Part shown: positions 1-6,061 of the stretch, piece by piece
Numbering within the stretch: position 1 is the stretch's first letter
How the letters are laid out: each line of letters opens with the position of its first letter
Source of the DNA: Gammaproteobacteria bacterium
Lineage (GTDB): Bacteria > Pseudomonadota > Gammaproteobacteria > J044
Length of the DNA stretch: 6,808 nucleotides
Reading direction: 5' to 3'
Assembly (NCBI GenBank): GCA_003696465.1
Contig: RFHG01000386.1
Coordinates: forward strand, 1 to 6,808
The notes under the pieces: generated by a model
What the model was told of the DNA's origin: nothing
What the model saw: only the letters and a program-made list of their open reading frames with translations
Database searches by the model: none
Made by a program: the position numbers and the translations under genes

Positions 1-165
1 GGCATCATTGTCGGTGGCCTGCTGGTCATGTGGCTGCAGACACCCTGGCCGGATCTGCTCATCGGTGCCGCCATTGCCCTGCTCGTCATTCGTGGCGGGA
101 TGCATATTCTTGCGGATGCCCGGCAAACGGCCTCCTGTGGGGAGACGCAGGCGCCGCGAACCTGA
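1..165 (+). CDS. Cation diffusion facilitator (metal/H+ antiporter), C-terminal fragment lacking a cytoplasmic domain
   Basis: Frame 1 is open from the window edge and ends at TGA 163-165, giving the last 54 residues of a protein whose start lies outside the window. The fragment reads as a hydrophobic helix (GIIVGGLLVMWL), a short turn with the signature WPDLLIG, and a second hydrophobic helix (IGAAIALLVIRGGMHIL) followed by ADARQ. This matches the fifth and sixth membrane helices of CDF transporters, which export divalent metals such as Zn, Co, Cd or Fe across the inner membrane in exchange for protons. Only about 14 residues follow the last helix, so the usual cytoplasmic domain of some 80-100 residues is missing. 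That fits the short CDF subgroup (about 200 aa) that naturally lacks it. The metal-binding residues of helices 2 and 5 are outside the window, so the substrate cannot be called. The dedA-type gene starts 18 bases downstream and may be co-transcribed. Confidence 0.72.
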   Translation, partial: GIIVGGLLVMWLQTPWPDLLIGAAIALLVIRGGMHILADARQTASCGETQAPRT

Positions 166-183
166 CCGGGACGGGCAACTGAC

Positions 184-786
184 ATGGCTTTTCCCGCATC
201 GGCACCGATGAAGCTGGGGCTGCAGGTCGGGGCCTGGGGTGCTGGTGGCATTGTGCTGCTGTTTGCGCTGGAGTCTGCCCCCATGACCGGGCTGTTCCTG
301 CCGGGCATCCTGCTGATGACCGGCTTGGGCTCCCTCTCGGCGACGGGTCAGCTGTCATTCGGGGACGCCCTGCTCTATGCCGCGCTGGGTTGTCTCATGG
401 GCGACAGTCTGGGCTACTGGATCGGTCGTGCCGGCTTGCATGTGATGCTGGGCGATTCACCGCGCTTTCGGGTACATCGTGCAAGGGCCCGCAGGCTGGT
501 AGAGCGTCATGGTGCCGTTGCCGTGTTTCTCGGGCGCTTCGTGTGGTTCTTTCATCCGGCAGTGCCGCCGCTTGCCGGCGCAGCAGGGGTTCGCCCCTGG
601 CAGTTCTATCTGGCGGATGTCCCGGCGGTTCTGCTGTGGGTGACGCTCTATGGAGCGCTTGGACACTGGGCAACCGGTGTGGCACTCGAGCGCACGATCG
701 AGTTCCTCTCGGTCGTGGTGACCGTTCTGTTCCTGCTGCTGGCCTGGAACCTGTGGCGCCGATGGCGGCGCCACGGACGGGCATGA
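184..786 (+). CDS. DedA-family integral membrane protein, divergent at key charged positions
   Basis: This 200-residue inner-membrane protein belongs to the DedA/SNARE-associated (VTT domain) family, whose members are linked to membrane homeostasis, proton-motive-force-dependent transport and lipid movement. Three family blocks are visible in order: an acidic residue ahead of the FLPG turn (E30...FLPG 38-41), the G-x-x-x-GDSLGYWIGRAG block at 69-84, and GRF...P..AG..G..P..F (117-141) followed by a helix with W152 and G157. Hydrophobic stretches cover about residues 17-50, 60-82, 110-160 and 171-190, and a basic tail (RRWRRHGR) ends the protein. Compared with remembered E. coli YqjA, Glu39 and Arg130 are kept (E30, R118), but Asp51 aligns with I42 and Arg136 with H124. 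Length is typical (about 200-220 aa). The ATG at 184 is chosen for its position and the 18-base gap to the previous gene. The Shine-Dalgarno match is poor, and ATG 208 (Met9) has none either. The gene converges on the ATPase gene with 16 bases between the stops. The exact substrate is unknown. Confidence 0.85.
   Translation: MAFPASAPMKLGLQVGAWGAGGIVLLFALESAPMTGLFLPGILLMTGLGSLSATGQLSFGDALLYAALGCLMGDSLGYWIGRAGLHVMLGDSPRFRVHRARARRLVERHGAVAVFLGRFVWFFHPAVPPLAGAAGVRPWQFYLADVPAVLLWVTLYGALGHWATGVALERTIEFLSVVVTVLFLLLAWNLWRRWRRHGRA
753..774. repeat. Perfect 8-bp inverted repeat with 6-base loop at the 3' end of the DedA gene
   Basis: GTGGCGCC (753-760) and GGCGCCAC (767-774) are perfectly complementary around the loop gatggc. 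They could form a very stable GC-rich hairpin in RNA from either strand. The repeat lies inside the last codons of the DedA gene (LWRRWRRHG), about 30 bases before the convergent ATPase stop. Neither strand has a T-run after it, so it is not a standard intrinsic terminator. It could protect or attenuate transcripts where the two genes collide, or simply reflect repeated Arg/Trp codons. Confidence 0.45.
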
Positions 787-802
787 GTCTCTACGGGCGG
801 GT

Positions 803-3388
803 TCAGATCATCAGTTCGACCTTGCGCTTGCGATAGTAGCGCAGCACGGCCATCTTCACGGCATCGTTGAACACGAACCAGGAAAGGGCATAGGCCCACA
901 TCCCCAAACCCCATTCCCAACCGATGGGCGTCATGAGCCCGAAGCCATAGACTGCAATGATGGTACCGGCAACACGGCTGGAGAAGGTGGCGCTGAACAG
1001 GATCCAGGAAGGCCAGGGTCGCTTGAAGAACCAGTCATCGATACGGGTATTGTAGATGGTCCCGTGCCCGGCAATGACCAGCTTGGCGAAGAACAGCGAC
1101 TGAACGAATTCGAGCGGCAGCTTGAGATAGACCATGGCAATCCAGAACAGAAGGAAGGAGGAAGCCACACCGGCGACGCCCAGCCAGCTTGCCATGACCA
1201 GCACCTGGCCCATGTCCCAGCGTATGGGCTGATTGCGCAACTTGGTATTGTCGTAGGCAATGGCCAGAATGGGAATGTCGTTGAGCAGGGCCAGGACGAT
1301 GATCATCAGGGCCGTGACCGGGTAGAACTGGAACACGCCGATGGCCAGGCCCATGAAGAAGATGATGCGGATGGTTTCGGCGATGCGAAAGATGGTGTAG
1401 CTCTGCATGCGCTCGAACACGATGCGGGCCTGCTTGATGGCATCGACGATGACGCCAAGACCGGGCGCCGTGAGCACGATGTCGGCAGCGGCACGGGCGG
1501 CGTCGGTGGCGCCACTGACGGCGATGCCGGCGTCGGCCTTCTTCAGGGCAGGCGCATCGTTTACACCGTCTCCGGTCATGCCGACGATATGGTCGGCCTT
1601 CTGCAGCTCGTCGACGATGAAATACTTGTCTTCGGGATAGACCTGTGCGAAACCGTTGGCCTGTTCAATATGGGCGATGATCTCGGACTCGTGCTGCTTT
1701 ACGGTTCCCGGCGGCAGGGGCATGTTGTCGAGTGCCTTGCGTACTTCCTTGACGACCTGCTCGGCGCACTGTTCCGCCTCTTCTTCGCTGATGTCTTCCT
1801 TCAGGGTGCGAATCAGCGCGCGGGTGATCAGACGTGTGAGCAGCAGGTACTCCTCGGTGGTCTGCCCCTTGAGTTCACGCACACTTTCGATGTTGTCGCC
1901 AATGTCCAGCAGCCGGGCGATGTAACGCGCCACGGCGATGTTGTCGCCGGTGACCATCTTGACCTCGACGCCCTGTCGCCGGGCCTCGGCGATGACGTCG
2001 CGCGAGTCTTCCCGCGGCGGATCGAACAGGGGAATGAGGCCAACAAACCGCCAGGGCTTGTCCGTGCCTTCGCGGAGGGCGACGCCCAGTGTGCGGAACC
2101 CGTTGTCCGCAAACTGTTCGACGTGCCGATAGGCCTCCTCCCGGTTGAAGTCGCCACCATTGCACAGCTCGATAATGACCTGAGGCGCCCCCTTGGTGAC
2201 GGCGAGTTCCTGACCGTCATCGCTGAGCAGCAAGGCCTCGGTGCGCTTGTGCACGGGGTCGAAGGGGACGAAGCGCTGCAGTCGGAAGCGGGACAGCTGG
2301 TCACGCAGGCCGCGCTGGTCGACTTCGGCGAAGATGGGCTCCTCGATCGGGTCGTGGTTCTCCTCGCGGCTGGCCAGCGCGGCATACAGAAAGAGCGCGT
2401 CGGCATCGAATCCCTCGTTCACATGGGGCTCGGCCACGGTCATGCGGTTCTGGGTGAGGGTACCGGTCTTGTCCGAGCAGAGAATGTCTACCCCGGCCAG
2501 TTCCTCGATCGCATCCAGCCGGCTGACGATGGCCTGTTTTTTTGCCAGTGCCACGGCGCCAATGGCCATGGTCACGGTGAGGACCGCCGGCATTGCCACC
2601 GGGATGGCGGAGATGGTCAGCACCAGCGAGAACACCAGCAGCTCCACCAGCGGTTCGTGACGGGCAATGCCGAGCAGCACGATGATGGCGATGACCACCG
2701 CGGTCAGGATGATGAGGAAGTCCCCCACCTTGATGACCATCTTCTTGAAGTGACTGCGGCCGGTCATCTCGGCCTTGGCCACCAGCCCCACGGTCTTGCC
2801 GAAACGGGTATTGAGGCCGGTGGCCGTGACCCGGGCGATCATCTCACCCTGCTTGACCACCGTGTTGGCGTAGGCGGCCTCCCCCGGCTTGCGGTTGACC
2901 GGAAGGGACTCGCCGGTCAGTGCCGACTGGTCGAGCTGCAGGTAATCGCCACCACCCAGCAGCTCCACATCGGCCGGGACGATATTGCCGATCTTGAGCT
3001 TGATGATGTCACCAGGTACCAGCTCCGCCGCATCCAGTTCCTGCCACTGGCCGTCACGCAGCACCAGGGCCTTGAGCGCCAGCTTCTGCTTCAGGACCTC
3101 GAGAGTGCTCAGGGCCTTTGACTCCTGGTAGAAGTCCACAAAGGCATTCACCAGCAGCATGATCATGATGATGGTGAAATCTTCCCAGCGCTGCACCGAA
3201 GCCGAGAGGATGGCGGCAATCTCGATCATCCACGGAATGGGGCCCCAGAAACGGGCCAGCAGGCGTTGCCACCAGGTCTTCTCCCTGGCCTCGATCCGGT
3301 TGGGGCCGTACTGGGCCAGGCGTGCACGGGCCTCTTCCGTACTCAGGCCCTGCAGGTTGTCGAGGTCGATGGCTGGGGATTCCGGCAT
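803..3388 (-). CDS. P3A-type (plasma-membrane H+-ATPase-like) P-type ATPase with an extra cytoplasmic insertion
   Basis: This 861-residue ATP-driven cation pump very probably exports protons across the inner membrane. Canonical elements appear in order: N-terminal GLSTEEARARLAQYGPN (14-30), membrane helices 1-2 (about 50-88), actuator-loop TGES (158-161), helix 4 with PVAMPAVL (263-270), the phosphorylated Asp306 in DKTGTLT, KGAPQ (399-403) in the nucleotide domain, TGDN (480-483), GDGVNDAPALKKADAGIAV (606-624), and six C-terminal helices. Residues tied to proton transport in plant AHA2 are retained: N81 (Asn106), R674 (Arg655) and D704 in LLND (Asp684). There is no C-terminal autoinhibitory domain; the protein ends just after helix 10. 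The segment between TGDN and ANGFAQV is about 97 residues, against about 47 remembered for AHA2. Translation starts at ATG 3388 because GGAGG lies 8 bases upstream. The frame stays open to 3559, but that extension would run through a terminator and a tRNA gene. A Na+ or other cation substrate is not excluded. Confidence 0.93.
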   Translation of the reverse strand: MPESPAIDLDNLQGLSTEEARARLAQYGPNRIEAREKTWWQRLLARFWGPIPWMIEIAAILSASVQRWEDFTIIMIMLLVNAFVDFYQESKALSTLEVLKQKLALKALVLRDGQWQELDAAELVPGDIIKLKIGNIVPADVELLGGGDYLQLDQSALTGESLPVNRKPGEAAYANTVVKQGEMIARVTATGLNTRFGKTVGLVAKAEMTGRSHFKKMVIKVGDFLIILTAVVIAIIVLLGIARHEPLVELLVFSLVLTISAIPVAMPAVLTVTMAIGAVALAKKQAIVSRLDAIEELAGVDILCSDKTGTLTQNRMTVAEPHVNEGFDADALFLYAALASREENHDPIEEPIFAEVDQRGLRDQLSRFRLQRFVPFDPVHKRTEALLLSDDGQELAVTKGAPQVIIELCNGGDFNREEAYRHVEQFADNGFRTLGVALREGTDKPWRFVGLIPLFDPPREDSRDVIAEARRQGVEVKMVTGDNIAVARYIARLLDIGDNIESVRELKGQTTEEYLLLTRLITRALIRTLKEDISEEEAEQCAEQVVKEVRKALDNMPLPPGTVKQHESEIIAHIEQANGFAQVYPEDKYFIVDELQKADHIVGMTGDGVNDAPALKKADAGIAVSGATDAARAAADIVLTAPGLGVIVDAIKQARIVFERMQSYTIFRIAETIRIIFFMGLAIGVFQFYPVTALMIIVLALLNDIPILAIAYDNTKLRNQPIRWDMGQVLVMASWLGVAGVASSFLLFWIAMVYLKLPLEFVQSLFFAKLVIAGHGTIYNTRIDDWFFKRPWPSWILFSATFSSRVAGTIIAVYGFGLMTPIGWEWGLGMWAYALSWFVFNDAVKMAVLRYYRKRKVELMI

Positions 3389-3396
3389 GTTCCTGT

Positions 3397-3401
3397 CCTC
3401 C
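3397..3401 (-). promoter_or_regulatory. Ribosome binding site of the P-type ATPase gene
   Basis: On the minus strand GGAGG stands 8 bases before the ATG at 3388. It decides the start: the in-frame ATG at 3418 has no such motif, and ATG 3559 lies inside the tRNA gene. Confidence 0.8.
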
Positions 3402-3476
3402 AGTGACGGAGCCTCCATGATACGACAGTCACCGTGGAATGTGCTTGATCGGAAGCAAGCGGAGGGTGGAAATGCG

Positions 3477-3495
3477 AAAGGCCCCTTGCGGGGCC
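3477..3495 (-). terminator. Intrinsic terminator after tRNA-Leu
   Basis: Read on the minus strand, GGCCCC (3495-3490), the loop GCAA (a stable GNRA-type tetraloop) and GGGGCC (3485-3480) form a perfect 6-bp GC stem followed by TTT (3479-3477) and then a mixed T-rich stretch. It begins 15 bases after the CCA end of the tRNA, the expected place for a tRNA terminator. The T-run is short, so some read-through toward the ATPase gene is possible. Confidence 0.75.
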
Positions 3496-3509
3496 CCTGC
3501 GGAATGTGA

Positions 3510-3596
3510 TGGTGCCGAGGAGAGGACTTGAACCTCCACGGGGTTTCCCCCACTAGCACCTGAAGCTAGCGCGTCTACCAATTCCGCCACCTCGGC
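3510..3596 (-). tRNA. tRNA-Leu (anticodon CAG), CCA encoded
   Basis: This 87-base class II tRNA reads leucine CUG codons, the dominant Leu codon in the neighbouring genes. On the minus strand the acceptor stem GCCGAGG (3596-3590) pairs with CCTCGGC (3520-3514), followed by discriminator A and an encoded CCA (3512-3510). The D-arm contains AATTGGTAGA. The anticodon stem CTAGC/GCTAG is perfectly paired around a loop with TT, anticodon CAG (3562-3560), G and T. The long variable arm has a GGGG-AAA-CCCC type stem, as expected for leucine. The T-arm is GGAGG, TTCAAGT, CCTCT, with one G-U pair. The sequence closely resembles the E. coli CAG leucine tRNA. Confidence 0.97.
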
Positions 3597-3622
3597 ATGG
3601 TGCGGCGTTCAGTGAGGCGCGA

Positions 3623-3651
3623 AATCTACCCAATCCGCCGGACTTTGTCAA
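3623..3651 (-). promoter_or_regulatory. Sigma-70 promoter of tRNA-Leu with GC-rich discriminator
   Basis: On the minus strand a perfect -35 box TTGACA (3651-3646), a 17-base spacer and a -10 box TAGATT (3628-3623, 4 of 6) precede the tRNA. The next bases, TCGCGCC, form a GC-rich discriminator like those of stable-RNA promoters that are shut down by ppGpp/DksA in the stringent response. The predicted start is near 3615, leaving a 5' leader of about 20 bases for RNase P to remove. Stringent control is inferred from the discriminator only. Confidence 0.82.
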
Positions 3652-3659
3652 ACAGGCGC

Positions 3660-3688
3660 GTGCCAGGCGGGCGGAAAGGGCGTATGAT
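3660..3688 (+). promoter_or_regulatory. Probable sigma-70 promoter of rnr-rlmB
   Basis: GTGCCA (3660-3665, 4 of 6 to TTGACA), a 17-base spacer and TATGAT (3683-3688, 5 of 6 to TATAAT) point toward rnr. The predicted start near 3695 gives a leader of about 50 bases. The -35 box is only 8 bases from the divergent tRNA -35 box. Confidence 0.6.
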
Positions 3689-3700
3689 GACGCGCAATCC

Positions 3701-3724
3701 GCCCGGCAGATCCCGGGCCGGCCC
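3701..3724 (+). other. GC-rich hairpin-forming leader of rnr
   Basis: In the predicted 5' untranslated region, GCCCGG (3701-3706) can pair with CCGGGC (3713-3718) around a 6-base loop. Alternatively, the overlapping 10-base palindrome GGGCCGGCCC (3715-3724) can pair with a second transcript or fold poorly on itself. The two structures share bases 3715-3718 and so are mutually exclusive. They end 11 bases before the AAGGA ribosome binding site. A regulatory role is possible but not shown. Confidence 0.4.
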
Positions 3725-3735
3725 CGTGAACAAGC

Positions 3736-3740
3736 AAGGA
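3736..3740 (+). promoter_or_regulatory. Ribosome binding site of rnr
   Basis: AAGGA lies 5 bases before the ATG at 3746 and supports that start, which also gives the normal N-terminal length for RNase R. Confidence 0.65.
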
Positions 3741-3745
3741 CCTAA

Positions 3746-6061
3746 ATGAAATTCAGCAAAAAAGACCCCAACTTCGCCCGTGAGGCGGAAAAGTACGAGA
3801 ACCCCATTCCCAGCCGCGAATATCTGCTGGAGCTCATCACTCGCCAGCCGGCACCCCCCGATTTCGATCAACTGGTCAGACTGCTCGAACTCGAGGGCGA
3901 CGAGGACCGTATCGAGGCCCTGCGTCGTCGCCTGCGTGCCATGGAACGCGATGGACAGCTCATCACCAATCGCCAGGGCCGTTATGTGCCCCTGGCCGAG
4001 GGCAACCTGGTCGTCGGCCGCGTGGTGGGCCATCCGGACGGTTTCGGATTCCTGATCCCTGATGATGGCAGTGACGACCTGTTCCTGTCCCCGCGCGAAA
4101 TGCGCCAGGTCCTGCATGGTGACCGCGTGGTGGCCTGCGAGATCGGTGTCGATCGCCGTGGCCGCCGTGAAGGGCGCATCGTCGAGGTGCTTGAGCGCCA
4201 GAACCAGACCGTGGTGGGCCAGTACATCGAGGAAGGGGGGGTCGGTTTCGTCATCCCCGACAACAAGCGCATCAGCCAGGACATCGTCATCCCGCCCGAC
4301 AACCGGGGTGGCGCGCGCGATGGACAGATTGTCGTGGCCGCGATCATCGAGCAGCCCAACCGCAAGTTTCAGCCGATCGGAAAGATCGTCGAGATCCTGG
4401 GAGATCATCGTGATCCCGGCATGGAGATCGACATTGCCATTCGGGCGCATGGCATTCCCTACCAGTGGCCGCAGGAAGTGCAGGACGAGGCTGCGGCCTT
4501 TGGTTCCGAGGTGCCGGAAGAGGCCAGGCAGGGGCGGCTGGATCTGCGTGCCACGCCTCTGGTGACCATCGACGGCGCGGATGCCCGGGACTTCGACGAT
4601 GCCGTCTATTGCGAGCCGGAGGGCGAGGGCTGGCGCCTGCTGGTGGCCATTGCCGATGTGTCCCATTACGTGGCGCCGGATTCGGCGCTCGACCGAGAGG
4701 CGCGCGAGCGCGGCAACTCGGTCTATTTCCCCGAGCATGTCGTGCCCATGCTGCCCGAGGTGTTGTCCAACGGGCTGTGCTCGCTCAATCCCGAGGTCGA
4801 TCGCCTGTGCATGGTCTGCGAGATGCTTATCAGCAAGACCGGGCGGCTCGAGTCCTTCCGTTTCCACGAGGCCGTGATGCGCTCTCATGCGCGGCTCACT
4901 TACGACGAAATGGCCGAAATCGTGGTCGACCGCAAGGTCGAGGCGCGCAAGCGTCGCGGCGATCTGGTCGAGCACCTCGACCGCCTGTATGAACTGTACA
5001 AGGTACTGCACAAGGCGCGGCAGCGGCGCGGCGCAATCGATTTCGAGACCGTCGAGACAAAAATCGAGTTCAACGAACAGCGCAAGATCGATCGCATCGT
5101 CCCCGTGATCCGCAATGATGCCCATCGGCTGATCGAGGAGTGCATGATCCTGGCCAATGTAGCTGCGGCGCGCTTCCTGGAGAAGCGCAGGATCTGCACC
5201 CTCTATCGCGTGCACGAGGGGCCGGCAGAGGACCGCCTGGAGGACGTGCGCACCTTCCTCGGCGAGCTGGGCCTCAGTCTCGGTGGCGGCGACAGCCCCA
5301 CGGCCAAGGACTATGCGCGTCTGCTCAAGCAGGTTCAGGGCCGCCCGGATGCCCAGCTCATCCAGACCGTGCTCTTGCGTTCGCTCAAGCAGGCGGTCTA
5401 TACCCCGGACAACAAGGGTCACTTCGGGCTTTCGCTCAAGGCCTATACCCATTTCACCTCGCCCATTCGCCGCTATCCGGATCTGCTGGTGCATCGGGCC
5501 ATCCGACACCTCATTCGTGGTGGCAAGCCGGAGCAATTCCCCTACAGTCACTCCGACATGGAAGTGCTGGGTGACCATTGCTCGCAGACCGAGCGCCGTG
5601 CCGACGAGGCCACCCGCGATGTCATGGACTGGCTCAAGACCGAGTACATGCAGGACAAGCTGGGCGAGGAGTTCGATGGCATCATTACCTCGGTGACCTC
5701 GTTTGGCCTGTTCGTGCAGCTCACCGATATCTATGTCGAGGGGCTGGTGCATGTCACCTCGCTGAAGAGCGACTATTACCGCTTCGATCCCGTGGGACAT
5801 CGCCTGATCGGTGAGAATTCCGGGCGCATCTACCGTCTGGGGGACCCGATTCGGGTCCTGGTGGCGCGGGTCGACCTGGAAGAAAAGAAAATCGACTTCC
5901 AGCCGGTCGAGCAGGAAGATAAAACCGCGCCGGAAGGCCGCTCGGGCAAGCGTGGGAAGAAGCGCAGCGGCAAGTCGGCGGGCAGGAAGAAGTCGGCCGG
6001 TCGTTCCTCGTCCGGCAGCAAGGGCGGTTCCAGGGGCAAGGGCAAGAAGAAGGGCAGATGA
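3746..6061 (+). CDS. rnr: Ribonuclease R (3'-5' exoribonuclease)
   Basis: This 771-residue enzyme degrades RNA processively from the 3' end and can unwind structured RNA. In bacteria it acts in rRNA quality control, mRNA decay and tmRNA-linked turnover. Domains in order are an N-terminal winged-helix region (about 20-85), two cold-shock domains (about 86-150, with GFGFLIPDD at 99-107, and about 157-220, with GVGFVIPDN at 165-173), the RNB catalytic domain (about 267-590) and an S1 RNA-binding domain (about 643-720, with SFGLFVQL at 652-659). The catalytic metal-binding aspartates are visible as D276, D282, D284 and D285 in IDGADARDFDDA, and the conserved HFTSPIRRYPDL is at 569-580. The protein ends in a Lys/Arg/Ser/Gly-rich low-complexity tail (about 725-771), common in RNase R and thought to help bind structured RNA or ribosomes. 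Length is close to the usual 750-820 aa. It is the first gene of an operon with rlmB, whose start overlaps its stop. Confidence 0.97.
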   Translation: MKFSKKDPNFAREAEKYENPIPSREYLLELITRQPAPPDFDQLVRLLELEGDEDRIEALRRRLRAMERDGQLITNRQGRYVPLAEGNLVVGRVVGHPDGFGFLIPDDGSDDLFLSPREMRQVLHGDRVVACEIGVDRRGRREGRIVEVLERQNQTVVGQYIEEGGVGFVIPDNKRISQDIVIPPDNRGGARDGQIVVAAIIEQPNRKFQPIGKIVEILGDHRDPGMEIDIAIRAHGIPYQWPQEVQDEAAAFGSEVPEEARQGRLDLRATPLVTIDGADARDFDDAVYCEPEGEGWRLLVAIADVSHYVAPDSALDREARERGNSVYFPEHVVPMLPEVLSNGLCSLNPEVDRLCMVCEMLISKTGRLESFRFHEAVMRSHARLTYDEMAEIVVDRKVEARKRRGDLVEHLDRLYELYKVLHKARQRRGAIDFETVETKIEFNEQRKIDRIVPVIRNDAHRLIEECMILANVAAARFLEKRRICTLYRVHEGPAEDRLEDVRTFLGELGLSLGGGDSPTAKDYARLLKQVQGRPDAQLIQTVLLRSLKQAVYTPDNKGHFGLSLKAYTHFTSPIRRYPDLLVHRAIRHLIRGGKPEQFPYSHSDMEVLGDHCSQTERRADEATRDVMDWLKTEYMQDKLGEEFDGIITSVTSFGLFVQLTDIYVEGLVHVTSLKSDYYRFDPVGHRLIGENSGRIYRLGDPIRVLVARVDLEEKKIDFQPVEQEDKTAPEGRSGKRGKKRSGKSAGRKKSAGRSSSGSKGGSRGKGKKKGR

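Noticed and set aside
8..211. Small plus-strand frames overlapping the CDF and DedA genes, and similar short frames throughout
   Set aside because: They overlap well-supported genes in other frames, lack ribosome binding sites and show no family resemblance.
1064..3121. 685-codon open frame on the plus strand opposite the ATPase gene
   Set aside because: It lies wholly antisense to a gene with every P-type ATPase motif, has no recognisable domain (its translation is rich in Asp, Gly, His and Gln) and is the usual by-product of high-GC codon bias.
3420..3450. Possible ATPase promoter with a TATCAT -10 box on the minus strand
   Set aside because: The matching -35 position (AGCACA) has only three conserved bases and the -10 overlaps an in-frame ATG, so it is no better than chance in this sequence.
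3389..3559. 57-residue N-terminal extension of the ATPase to ATG 3559
   Set aside because: It would translate through a terminator and the 3' half of the tRNA gene, and the ATG 3388 start has a strong GGAGG at ideal spacing.
3510..3596. tRNA-Leu as the attachment site of a mobile element carrying the ATPase
   Set aside because: No integrase gene, no repeat of the tRNA 3' end elsewhere in the window and no visible composition break between the two sides.
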